Below are positions 1 to 6,004 of a stretch of DNA of 7,132 nucleotides, one piece after another. Source of the stretch: JBHIBA01 sp046758845 (GTDB taxonomy: Bacteria; UBA8248; JACPRG01; G963555815); the NCBI GenBank assembly GCA_046758845.1, contig JBHIBA010000245.1, positions 1-7,132 of the forward strand, given 5' to 3'. The notes below the pieces were generated by a model that was not told the DNA's origin, searched no databases, and worked only from the letters and a program-made list of their open reading frames with translations. Position 1 is the stretch's first letter. Every line of letters starts with the position of its first letter. A program made the position numbers and the translations under genes.

Positions 1-13
1 ATCCTAACAAAAG

Positions 14-43
14 ACAGGGCTTCTAACCCGGGGGCAACCCTGT
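14..43. repeat. Inverted repeat (ACAGGG / CCCTGT) near the window start
   Basis: Perfect 6-bp arms ACAGGG (14-19) and CCCTGT (38-43) surround an 18-base loop that includes a CCCGGGGG run. It lies about 120 bases upstream of the first gene. It has no T-run after it, so it is not a convincing terminator; it could belong to the leader of the downstream gene or be chance. Nothing else is recognisable in 1-150: I found no convincing -35/-10 pair there, only an isolated TAAAAT at 48-53 that could serve as a -10 box. Confidence 0.2.
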
Positions 44-163
44 ATGGTAAAATTGATAGATTATCGGCACGATCTCTGAAGGAAGGGCGATCTTCTCTTT
101 CCAAGCAAAGGAAGACGAGCGGTCTGCCCTGGAATCCAGAGAGACCACCGAGGAGCCAAACCC

Positions 164-814
164 ATGCCCATGGACAGCGTCGAATTCGCCAAGAGCATGA
201 TCCACCAGGCGGAAGAATTCGGCAAATACATGGACGAGCACATTCTGGCTGAGTGGGAACCCTTCAAAGACCCGAAGCAGACGGTGCGTCTGATGGAGAC
301 CCAAGCGTGGCGGGAATTCTACCTGGGCGTGCCCACCGTCGCCCGGGAGATCGACCAGTTGCCCGACGAAGATGCGGACATCAAGGTCCTCCTGGCGCGC
401 CAGTTGGCCGAGGAACTCCTGCACTACAAGGTCTGCGCCGAGCGGGCCGAGGAGCTGGGCGGGAACGGGGATCTCTCCAGCTACAAGCCCTCCCCCCAAG
501 ACCGGACGATGTACCAGAACACCTTCCTGCCCGAGTATTGGCAGATCGCCGCCTCGCTCCAAATCTTCGGCGAGACCATATTGATCCACACCTTTCGGCG
601 CATGATCTACGTTGTCGATGACCGCTCGGCCAAGGTCATCCGGGACGAGATGCTCGTCCACGAAGGAACCCACGTCCGCAACGGCCGGCTCATCCTCGAA
701 CGCCACGCCACCACGGAAAAAATTCAGGACGCCATCCGGAAGATCGGACAGACGAAATGTGACACCGTCCGGAAGGCCTACCCCTACGCTCTGCCCGATT
801 TCAAGATTGATTGA
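164..814 (+). CDS. Ferritin-like di-iron protein
   Basis: The 216-residue cytoplasmic protein has no signal peptide and is predicted to be mostly helical. The carboxylate/histidine pattern of a four-helix di-iron bundle is visible: E51, then E84-x2-H87 (in AEELLHY), E137 (in FGETIL), and E167-x2-H170 (in VHEGTH). The spacings of 33, 53 and 30 residues fit the ferritin-like superfamily (rubrerythrin, PaaA/PaaC-like and related oxygenase or oxidase folds). Family knowledge therefore suggests binding of two irons and handling of O2, peroxide or an organic substrate; which of these is not visible. There is no rubredoxin-type CxxC domain, so it is not a full rubrerythrin. The ATG start is supported by AGGAG at 151-155, 8 nt upstream; a second ATG two codons later is less well spaced. 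The deacetylase-like gene follows 89 nt downstream on the same strand, so co-transcription is plausible. The di-iron fold is well supported, the exact function is unknown. Confidence 0.9.
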   Translation: MPMDSVEFAKSMIHQAEEFGKYMDEHILAEWEPFKDPKQTVRLMETQAWREFYLGVPTVAREIDQLPDEDADIKVLLARQLAEELLHYKVCAERAEELGGNGDLSSYKPSPQDRTMYQNTFLPEYWQIAASLQIFGETILIHTFRRMIYVVDDRSAKVIRDEMLVHEGTHVRNGRLILERHATTEKIQDAIRKIGQTKCDTVRKAYPYALPDFKID

Positions 815-903
815 CGCCCCGTCACGCGGCGGGTTCCGAAGCCCCGCGCCAACCTTTTGTTCGCCGGGTCGTCTTCCCCGACCGCCGCCCCTGGAGAGCC
901 TGA

Positions 904-1803
904 TTGGCCGCCGCGAAGTCCGCCTTCGTCTATCACCCCGGCTATTACTCCGACGTCGGCGAGCACGTCCTCCAGACCCGCAAATACCGGAAGACCTACG
1001 AGCGGTTCCGCGCGGAAGAGAACGTACCGGACGCATGCTTCTTTGAACCCCGCGCAGCCACCCTGGAGGAAGTCCTTCTCGTCCACACCCAGGAGTACGT
1101 CCGAGACCTTCTGGGCTACCGTCACACCCACAGGACCTACCCATCCGAGCTTCCCATCTCCAAAGAGATCATCGACTCCTTCTTCCTGGCCACGGGGGGG
1201 ACGATCCTGGCGTGCCGCCTGGCCCTGGAACACGGCCGGGCGCTCAACCTGACCGGGGGGTTGCATCACTGCTTCCCCGCCAGAGCCGAGGGATTCTGCT
1301 ACCTCCACGACTCAGCCGTGGGGATCCGATGCCTCGAGCGCGAGGGAAAAATCCATCGAACGGCCGTCATCGACTGCGACCTCCACCAGGGAAACGGCAC
1401 GGCGGCCATCTTCGCCGGCGACCCAGAGGTCTTCACCTTCTCCATTCACCAGGAAAACCTCTATCCGGTAAAGGAGCGGAGCGACCTGGACATCGGACTC
1501 GGCGACTTTGACGGCGATGACGTCTACATGGGCCACGTCAGGCGAGTCGTGCCGAAGATCCTCGAGGACCACCAGCCGGACTTCGTCCTCTACGAGTCGG
1601 GGGCCGACCCGTTCAAAGGCGATCAGCTCGGAACTCTCCAGCTCTCCAAGGAATGCCTCTTCGAGCGGGACTGCTTCATCCTTCAAGAGTGCGCCAAGCG
1701 GGCCATCCCGACGGGGGGAGTCCTGGGCGGGGGGTATGCGGCCGACCCGGAAGACACCGTAGAGATCCACGCCAACGCCTGCAAGGCCTTCTGGTCGGCC
1801 TGA
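904..1803 (+). CDS. Histone deacetylase-like zinc amidohydrolase, class IV (HDAC11-like) type
   Basis: The 299-residue protein is close to the length of a bare arginase/deacetylase domain. Key motifs are intact: the catalytic His pair H121-H122 (GGLHHC), GFCYLHD (130-136), the zinc ligands D159 and H161 in DCDLHQGNGT and D235 in SGADPFKGDQLG, and the catalytic Tyr Y278 in GGGY. HQGNG instead of HHGNG, and the A-D-x-x-x-G-D-x-L-G block, are typical of class IV/HDAC11-like members. Known relatives remove acyl groups from lysine, polyamines or small amides; the substrate here cannot be read. The start is TTG: an in-frame TGA sits directly before it (901-903), GGAGAG (893-898) lies 5 nt upstream, and the first in-frame ATG comes only at residue 209, beyond the zinc site. 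The N-terminus (VYHPGYY) matches the beginning of the family domain, so the gene is complete. A run of seven G (1194-1200) lies inside the frame. A candidate HDAC/AcuC-type symbol is not assigned because the class differs from AcuC. Confidence 0.93.
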   Translation: MAAAKSAFVYHPGYYSDVGEHVLQTRKYRKTYERFRAEENVPDACFFEPRAATLEEVLLVHTQEYVRDLLGYRHTHRTYPSELPISKEIIDSFFLATGGTILACRLALEHGRALNLTGGLHHCFPARAEGFCYLHDSAVGIRCLEREGKIHRTAVIDCDLHQGNGTAAIFAGDPEVFTFSIHQENLYPVKERSDLDIGLGDFDGDDVYMGHVRRVVPKILEDHQPDFVLYESGADPFKGDQLGTLQLSKECLFERDCFILQECAKRAIPTGGVLGGGYAADPEDTVEIHANACKAFWSA

Positions 1804-1853
1804 CTCATCCCGCAAGGGTGTCCAAAACAACATTCGCGGAAAATCGAGGGGGG

Positions 1854-1872
1854 GGCACAGCGCCCGTGTGCC
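1854..1872 (+). terminator. Weak hairpin after the deacetylase gene
   Basis: GGCACA (1854-1859) and TGTGCC (1867-1872) form a 6-bp stem with a 7-base loop about 50 bases after the stop codon at 1803. There is no clear T-run afterwards (ATCTCGTCC follows), so it is at best a weak or factor-assisted terminator. A run of eight G directly precedes and enters the left arm. Confidence 0.25.
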
Positions 1873-2006
1873 ATCTCGTCCAATTTAGCGGAAAGGTAAT
1901 CCCCATCGTAAATGAAGTTAATATCCGAAATGACTGCCTGCACATCCCTGACCGCTAAGTTATAGGACATCTCGAACCCCTGACCGGACACCTATTCTCA
2001 AGGCAA

Positions 2007-2025
2007 GATAATCCATTAGATTATC
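2007..2025. promoter_or_regulatory. Palindrome GATAATC-N5-GATTATC
   Basis: Perfect 7-bp arms GATAATC (2007-2013) and GATTATC (2019-2025) are separated by CATTA. The dyad is AT-rich and compact like a repressor operator, and on the plus strand CTTTTT follows at 2031-2036. It lies 37 bases upstream of the weak minus-strand frame starting at 1970, where an operator would sit. It could also be a feeble hairpin terminator on the plus strand. Its role is not determined. Confidence 0.3.
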
Positions 2026-2051
2026 GACCACTTTTTCCACAACAGAACACG

Positions 2052-2076
2052 ACCCTGGGCCAAGGGCGATCAGGGT
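2052..2076. repeat. Inverted repeat ACCCTG / CAGGGT
   Basis: Perfect 6-bp arms (2052-2057 and 2071-2076) enclose 13 bases, extendable by one G-T wobble. The inner CCCT...AGGG can form an alternative small hairpin. It lies in the convergent intergenic region; function unknown. Confidence 0.25.
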
Positions 2077-2111
2077 TAAGCGTGCATACACGGTCCCATC
2101 CCCCTCTGAGT

Positions 2112-2126
2112 GATACGAACCGTATC
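2112..2126. repeat. Compact inverted repeat GATACG-AAC-CGTATC
   Basis: Perfect 6-bp arms are separated by only three bases, giving a 15-bp dyad. It could be an operator-like protein site or a tight hairpin. No promoter is evident beside it. Confidence 0.25.
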
Positions 2127-2194
2127 CGCGTGCCCTCCTTCTGTGTTAAGCAGCTGTCAACACGATACCGTCACGGCCGGGTCGATTGGAGCGC

Positions 2195-2235
2195 AGAAAG
2201 GCGAGGAATCAAGACAGGTCGCCACCCGCCTTTCT
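2195..2235 (-). terminator. Terminator-like hairpin at the end of the membrane-protein gene
   Basis: AGAAAGGCG (2195-2203) and CGCCTTTCT (2227-2235) are a perfect 9-bp inverted repeat with a 23-base loop, which itself holds a GGT/ACC mini-stem. It overlaps the TAG stop (2236-2234) of the minus-strand gene. Read on the minus strand, the 3' arm ends in CGCCTTTCT, so only three T in a row appear. It is a plausible transcription end or RNA-stabilising hairpin, but not a textbook intrinsic terminator. Confidence 0.4.
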
Positions 2236-3859
2236 ATCCCCCGGGCCCGCTCTTGACGACGGGCTGTGCGAGGATCCAAAGGCTCAACACGGTATAGGCG
2301 ATCATCAGGAGAAGCATCGGGTACTGGCTGCGAAGGGCCGTCCTGTTATTGTTAAAGACCCGAAGGGCCATCACATGAGCCATGATAACGGCGACAATAT
2401 GTCCTGCCACGATGGCGCTTACAGCCGTAATCCAGACGAACCGGGCATCCACGATGTCGAGCCTGAATCGATAATTCACCGTCCCAAACAGATCCCAGCC
2501 GAATCCGAAGGGATCAGATGCAAGTGGAATGGCGAGTTGACCTGCGATGAGGAGGAAGGAGAGGTAGTGCGCCAAATGATATGCAATCGCGATGGGAATC
2601 AGAGAGAAAACGAAGAAGCGGGCAATTTCCCCAACAGATGGGCCCTCCGTCTTCACGGCGTCGGCTTGTAGACGCCCCTTAGACCCGGCGGCCACCGCTA
2701 TCAGCCGGCTAAAGATCAGATAGACCAAAAGAAAAAGGATCGGAAAGACGACCAGCGCCGCCGTTTCGATGGTTGCAAGAAGGTCCAACCCCTTGGATTG
2801 CAGGCCGAGCAGGAATGAGCGCAGGAAGGGGGCGGAAGCGAACCAGTTCAAGATTGCGGCCCACACCGGCGTTTCGGTGAAACCGTCAAATGTAACCGTC
2901 GAAAGCATCAACACGACGAACACCATCAGGGACGGATGAATCGGACGGTTGGTGAGGAGACCCACGGCGTGGGGACGCAAATTCCACTCCCAATCCCCCT
3001 GGTCCACACGGCTCAAACACGCGTAGCAATTGAGGCACTCACTCCCGTCCCGGCCGCAATCCTCTGATGGGCAAGACGCGCATGTCGCGGGGTTTGTCCC
3101 CCGCATCTCCATCGGAGCAAAGCGGGCCAACAAGCCGAAGACCACCGAAAACACCTCTCCCCGGCGGAGCCATTCCTCTTTGCCAAAGACGATCATCCCG
3201 GACCACGTGATCACCGAGTAGACCAGGGACAGGATCGCGATGTTCGCCGGCGTCTCGCCGCCATGCCACACGATTTCGATCCAGGCATAGCCCAGGAAGA
3301 GGACAACCGCAGGCCAATACCCAAGCCGCTCCGGATATGGTCGGATGAACGTTGGAAAATCTTTCCGCGTCACGCGCAGGTAGAGGGCCTCCGACCAGGA
3401 GAAGAGGACCCTCCACGGATTGATCAGCGCCCAGACATCCCCCAGAAGGGCGCAGACATAGGCCATCCCGACCCACCAGAGGACCCATACCAATGTGGGC
3501 GCGATGTTCTCGAGCGAGTCCTGATTTCCAAATAATCCGGCGGCGAGTATGAGGATGAACAAGCTGACCGACAACAACCGGATGAATGACAAGGTGTAAG
3601 AATGCGCGAGGAGTCGGCCGGCACGCCAGCGGAGAAGGTTGAACCGGGGGTAGCCATGAAGCTCCGGGGCTCCACGGACAAACAGCGCCATCACAACGAA
3701 CGACAGCACGACCGCCGCCCCGGCGCCTATCAGGTAAAGCCAAAGAGGCACGGGCAGGTCGTAGCGCTCACCAAAGGCGTGGGCGGCCGCGGGCGCCGCC
3801 TCCATGCACAACGCCATTGCCCCCAGGGCCGTCAGGCCCCTGCCGTACCTCTTGCTCAC
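2234..3859 (-). CDS. Polytopic membrane protein with a six-cysteine cluster
   Basis: 541 residues. A signal-like N-terminus ends near AAAHA (residue 27), followed by FGERYDLPVPL and about ten hydrophobic segments (roughly 39-61, 93-110, 120-140, 181-198, 205-225, 308-322, 333-352, 364-390, 413-440, 474-498 and 513-532). Between the fifth and sixth segments lies a hydrophilic loop with cysteines at 260, 263, 268, 275, 278 and 281 (CxxC-x4-C-x6-CxxCxxC), suited to zinc or an iron-sulfur cluster. Later membrane segments carry H428/H431 and H487/H495, possible heme or metal ligands. The start is GTG, with GAGGA (3871-3867) 7 nt before it. I recall related membrane proteins being labelled 'fenitrothion hydrolase' by name transfer; that label is not evidence of function. 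It is divergent from the secreted propeller gene, which suggests co-regulation. Coding status is secure; function unknown. Confidence 0.88.
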   Translation of the reverse strand: MSKRYGRGLTALGAMALCMEAAPAAAHAFGERYDLPVPLWLYLIGAGAAVVLSFVVMALFVRGAPELHGYPRFNLLRWRAGRLLAHSYTLSFIRLLSVSLFILILAAGLFGNQDSLENIAPTLVWVLWWVGMAYVCALLGDVWALINPWRVLFSWSEALYLRVTRKDFPTFIRPYPERLGYWPAVVLFLGYAWIEIVWHGGETPANIAILSLVYSVITWSGMIVFGKEEWLRRGEVFSVVFGLLARFAPMEMRGTNPATCASCPSEDCGRDGSECLNCYACLSRVDQGDWEWNLRPHAVGLLTNRPIHPSLMVFVVLMLSTVTFDGFTETPVWAAILNWFASAPFLRSFLLGLQSKGLDLLATIETAALVVFPILFLLVYLIFSRLIAVAAGSKGRLQADAVKTEGPSVGEIARFFVFSLIPIAIAYHLAHYLSFLLIAGQLAIPLASDPFGFGWDLFGTVNYRFRLDIVDARFVWITAVSAIVAGHIVAVIMAHVMALRVFNNNRTALRSQYPMLLLMIAYTVLSLWILAQPVVKSGPGG

Positions 3860-3921
3860 GGTTGTGTCCTCAGGGGGGGTCCAACTCGCGGAACCGTTCG
3901 CCGCAACTGGCCAAATTCTGA

Positions 3922-3951
3922 ATTATAAGCAAGAATACTTTTTTCTCACAG
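3922..3951 (-). promoter_or_regulatory. Candidate promoter for the membrane-protein gene
   Basis: On the minus strand a perfect TATAAT (3927-3922) lies about 62 bases before the GTG start at 3859. A weak -35 (TGTGAG, 3950-3945) sits 17 bases upstream. The -10 is strong and the -35 is poor. The predicted leader includes a run of seven C on the minus strand (plus-strand G7 at 3873-3879) just upstream of the ribosome binding site. Confidence 0.4.
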
Positions 3952-3955
3952 GATT

Positions 3956-3984
3956 TTGAGCTAAACTGTTTCTCTGGTTGTACT
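3956..3984 (+). promoter_or_regulatory. Candidate promoter for the secreted propeller gene
   Basis: TTGAGC (3956-3961) and TGTACT (3979-3984) are spaced by exactly 17 bases; each matches the sigma-70 consensus at four of six positions. The distance to the ATG at 4069 implies a leader of about 75-80 bases. It stands back to back with the minus-strand candidate promoter in an AT-rich patch (about 3911-3975). Confidence 0.35.
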
Positions 3985-4068
3985 CTCATCCGAAAGACTC
4001 TTAGCTCCAACGTCCATTTGAAGCGTTCGTTCATTCCCATGGATGAACATCACAGAGGAGGGATCCAG

Positions 4069-5250
4069 ATGAATCGTTTGGCATCTTTGGCGGTGATCAC
4101 GATTGCTGCCGCTGCTCTATGGGCAACCTCGGTGAGCGCCGAGATCCTTGCCATGATGAACTATGAGAGCAAGACAGAAAAATCGCTGAAGGCCCTCAAG
4201 CTTTCAGGTCCGCAGAAACGCCGTGAAGGCATCATGGTGATCGACGTCGATCCGAATTCCAAGAGATTCGGCAACGTCCTGATGGACATCCCTTTGCCGC
4301 CGGACCTCATTGCCCATCACATCTTTTACAACAAGACGATGACCAAGGCTTATCTCACGGCCCTGGGCAAACCTTTACTGCACGTCATCGACATGGGCCG
4401 CTTTCCCTACCGCCTGGAACGGATCGACGTTCCGGCTTGCAAGATCGGCGAAGACATTATCTTCTCCGGGGACAACAAGACCTGGTACCTGACCTGTTTG
4501 GGATCGCAGAACATCATCGTCGGCGACGCAACGACGGACAAGATTAAAGGGGTCATCACGCTTCCGAAGCCGTACCCGCACGGAATCGCCGTCCACAATG
4601 GGATCGACCGGGTTCTCGTGACGAGCACCGTGCGCGGATCGGACCTCGGCGATGCCGGCGAGACGATCACGGTGATCGAAGCCAGCACAAACAAGATTTT
4701 GTCCACCCACAAGGTTTCCAACAAGCCTTCGCCGTCCCGCGAGGCTCCGGTCGAGGTCCTCTTTGTTCCGCGTGCGAATCCGCCGGTCGCTTATCTGACC
4801 AACATGTACGGCGGCACCCTGTGGACGGCCACCTGGGACCCGGCGAAGAAGGACTTCAACGTCGAGGAGGCGTTCCATTTCGGAAAGACCAAGACCGGCG
4901 TGCCGCTGGAGATGTATTTCAACAACAAGGCGGACCGCCTCTACGTGACGACGGCCAAGCCCGGCCACTTGCACTTCTTTGACATCTCGGCCAACCCCGC
5001 CAAGCCGAGGCTTCTCAAGACGCTTCCCGCGGCCGAAGGCGCGCATCACGTGGCAATCACTAAAGACGAGCGCTATGGCTTTGTACAGAACGCCCTTCTC
5101 AACCTTCCGGGAATGAGCGACGGCTCGATAACGGTGGTCGACTTGCAGAAGGGGAAGGTCATCGGGACGATCGATACCCTAAAAAATCTGGGGCTTAATC
5201 CCAACTGCATTGTCCTACTGCCTGAGTGGAACAATCTTGCGGGCCATTAA
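4069..5250 (+). CDS. Secreted YVTN / N2OR-like beta-propeller protein
   Basis: 393 residues from ATG 4069. This start is preferred over upstream TTG 4018 or ATG 4039 because GAGGAGG (4055-4061) lies 7 nt before it and it places a clean Sec signal at the N-terminus: hydrophobic core around residues 5-19, cleavage likely after SVSA (24), mature protein from EILAMM. The rest is a chain of four-stranded blade-like units such as GIMVIDVDPNSKRFG (54-68), KPLLHVID (101-108), ETITVIEASTNKI (198-210), LHFFDIS (301-307) and GSITVVDLQKGKVIGTI (352-368), characteristic of the YVTN/YncE and nitrous-oxide-reductase-like propeller superfamily. Blade-start motifs AHHIF (82-86), PHGIAV (170-175) and AHHVAI (325-330) bring histidines to equivalent places, possibly for metal binding. 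The location is periplasmic or extracellular. It is divergent from the Cys-rich membrane protein. Function is unknown; many relatives are electron-transfer accessory or surface proteins. Confidence 0.9.
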   Translation: MNRLASLAVITIAAAALWATSVSAEILAMMNYESKTEKSLKALKLSGPQKRREGIMVIDVDPNSKRFGNVLMDIPLPPDLIAHHIFYNKTMTKAYLTALGKPLLHVIDMGRFPYRLERIDVPACKIGEDIIFSGDNKTWYLTCLGSQNIIVGDATTDKIKGVITLPKPYPHGIAVHNGIDRVLVTSTVRGSDLGDAGETITVIEASTNKILSTHKVSNKPSPSREAPVEVLFVPRANPPVAYLTNMYGGTLWTATWDPAKKDFNVEEAFHFGKTKTGVPLEMYFNNKADRLYVTTAKPGHLHFFDISANPAKPRLLKTLPAAEGAHHVAITKDERYGFVQNALLNLPGMSDGSITVVDLQKGKVIGTIDTLKNLGLNPNCIVLLPEWNNLAGH

Positions 5251-5362
5251 TGGCCGTGCGAGCGCTGGACGGGGACGCCCGGACCCTTGACCGCAAATCG
5301 CGTTAACACGTCCAAACCCATAATCGCCATCAGGGCGATTACGAAGTTACCGATCTGCCCAT
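5247..5362 (-). pseudogene. Small membrane-peptide gene with a frame break after its ATG
   Basis: On the minus strand AGAAGGAG (5378-5371) is followed 8 nt later by ATG (5362-5360), an excellent initiation site, but that frame stops after seven codons (MGRSVTS). One base added in the GGG directly after the ATG would open a 38-codon frame ending at TAA 5249-5247: MGQ, then IGNFVIALMAIMGLDVL, TRFAVKGPGVPVQ and RSHGH. The hydrophobic stretch at about residues 4-20 looks like a single membrane segment, and about three quarters of codons end in G or C, as in real genes here. The stop overlaps the stop of the convergent propeller gene by a few bases. It may be a sequencing error in a G run, a fresh pseudogene, or chance. 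I do not recognise the peptide. Confidence 0.4.
5321..5341. repeat. Perfect 8-bp hairpin TAATCGCC-N5-GGCGATTA
   Basis: Arms at 5321-5328 and 5334-5341 with loop ATCAG, about 70 bases after the propeller gene stop. No T-run follows on the plus strand, so it is not a classic terminator, though it may stabilise or end that transcript. It lies inside the candidate minus-strand small gene, where it encodes IALMAIM, so it may simply be coding sequence that happens to be palindromic. Confidence 0.4.
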
Positions 5363-5586
5363 GTTTCCTACTCCTTCTGCACCCCCGTTTAACAATAAGT
5401 TACTAAAAATCAATGGGTTAAAAAGACCCCGAGCGATCTGGCATCCCTGTTGCTATCTCGTAATAGGCGGGAGAGGCAGATCCTCGCGTGACCCAGGAGG
5501 CCCGGCGGGACTCGCAGACAAGTCATATGAGCGCTGAATGAAGCCGTGACAGGGCTGAAAACCAGGATTGATGGGCGGGCTGCAAG

Positions 5587-5829
5587 ATGAGACGATTCGC
5601 ATCTATTTTTCACACATCCGCCGCTTCCGCCGCGGTGGCCTGCTGCGCGGGGAACCCCGCCACGGCGGATCTGGCCCGGAACGTCTTCAGCCAGGTCGTG
5701 GCCATGGGCAAATGCCCGCTTTAGGATTCGGAGGACAAACTTCGGGGGCATATCCGAAAGGGCGGAGCCCGCGCGGAGCGAGACGGTCGGATTCTTCGGG
5801 AGTTCCAAAACGGTATCCTGGATTGCTGA
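5587..5829 (+). pseudogene. Short secreted-protein gene interrupted by an in-frame TAG
   Basis: From ATG 5587 the frame encodes 45 residues and meets TAG at 5722-5724. The same frame then continues for 34 sense codons to TGA 5827-5829. The first part has a basic start (MRRFAS) and an Ala/Ser/Cys-rich stretch ending at NPATA (about residue 27), resembling a weak signal peptide, then DLARNVFSQVVAMGKCPL. The part after the TAG (DSEDKLRGHIRKGG, ARAERDGRILREFQNGILDC) is charged and helix-like. Third-position G/C is high on both sides of the TAG, suggesting one former or extended gene of about 80 residues. The TAG falls where a second residue of a C-P-L-x motif would be. An in-frame TGA at 5569 limits the start upstream; a G-rich stretch (5573-5579) is the only ribosome-site candidate. 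I do not recognise the family. It could also be a genuine 45-residue peptide gene or a readthrough product. Confidence 0.4.
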
Positions 5830-5871
5830 TGGAGGCGGTAAGCAAAAGTTGCACAGGGGCGCCTAGATCAT

Positions 5872-5885
5872 TGACAATCATGTCA
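5872..5885. promoter_or_regulatory. Dyad TGACA-ATCA-TGTCA
   Basis: Perfect 5-bp arms with a 4-base spacer overlap a TTGACA hexamer (5871-5876). It shares its half-site with the 10-bp palindrome at 6005-6014, which makes a shared DNA-binding protein conceivable. It lies about 210 bases upstream of the lipoprotein gene. Confidence 0.25.
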
Positions 5886-5976
5886 CCCCCTCTCTGCGCT
5901 CGGGGCAAGCTCTGGGCGAGAGTCACCGACTCTTGCGAAGGGTCTCGCAATTCAGGCGGTCTACGGCGAGATTCTT

Positions 5977-5999
5977 CGTGCAGGGCAATGACCCGCACG
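5977..5999. repeat. GC-rich hairpin with a bulged A
   Basis: CGTGC-A-GGG (5977-5985) pairs with CCC-GCACG (5992-5999) around the loop CAATGA: eight base pairs with one bulged A (5982). It is the strongest local RNA structure in the region upstream of the lipoprotein gene. No T-run follows. Confidence 0.4.
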
Positions 6000-6004
6000 C
6001 AGGA

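Larger units (their letters stand above)
1804..2233. other. Convergent intergenic region rich in inverted repeats
   Basis: 430 bases lie between the ends of two convergent genes. I see no confident gene. The stretch is less GC-rich than its flanks and holds five perfect short inverted repeats (1854-1872, 2007-2025, 2052-2076, 2112-2126, 2195-2235), listed separately. A G8 run lies at 1848-1855. A minus-strand frame beginning at ATG 1970-1968, with AGGGG 6 nt upstream, stays open to 1683 and therefore runs 120 bases antisense into the deacetylase gene. It has weak codon bias and is treated only as a possibility. No tRNA-like T-arm or transposon end is apparent. Confidence 0.5.

Noticed and set aside
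23..1144. Long open frame on the minus strand across the ferritin-like gene
   Set aside because: It is low-complexity and Arg/Gly/Pro-rich, lies antisense to a protein with clear di-iron motifs, and has no ribosome site of note. It is a by-product of high G/C third positions.
1971..1985. GGTTCGAG-like string on the minus strand, suggestive of a tRNA T-arm
   Set aside because: The flanking bases cannot form the T-stem and no acceptor or anticodon arm is present.
57..2026. Shared 10-mer TAGATTATCG at 57-66 and 2017-2026, and AAGGGCGATC at 84-93 and 2062-2071
   Set aside because: Several 10-base coincidences are expected by chance in 7 kb; the flanks do not match.
4018..4068. Upstream TTG/ATG starts for the propeller gene
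   Set aside because: They add a charged segment before the signal peptide, while the GAGGAGG site is spaced for ATG 4069.
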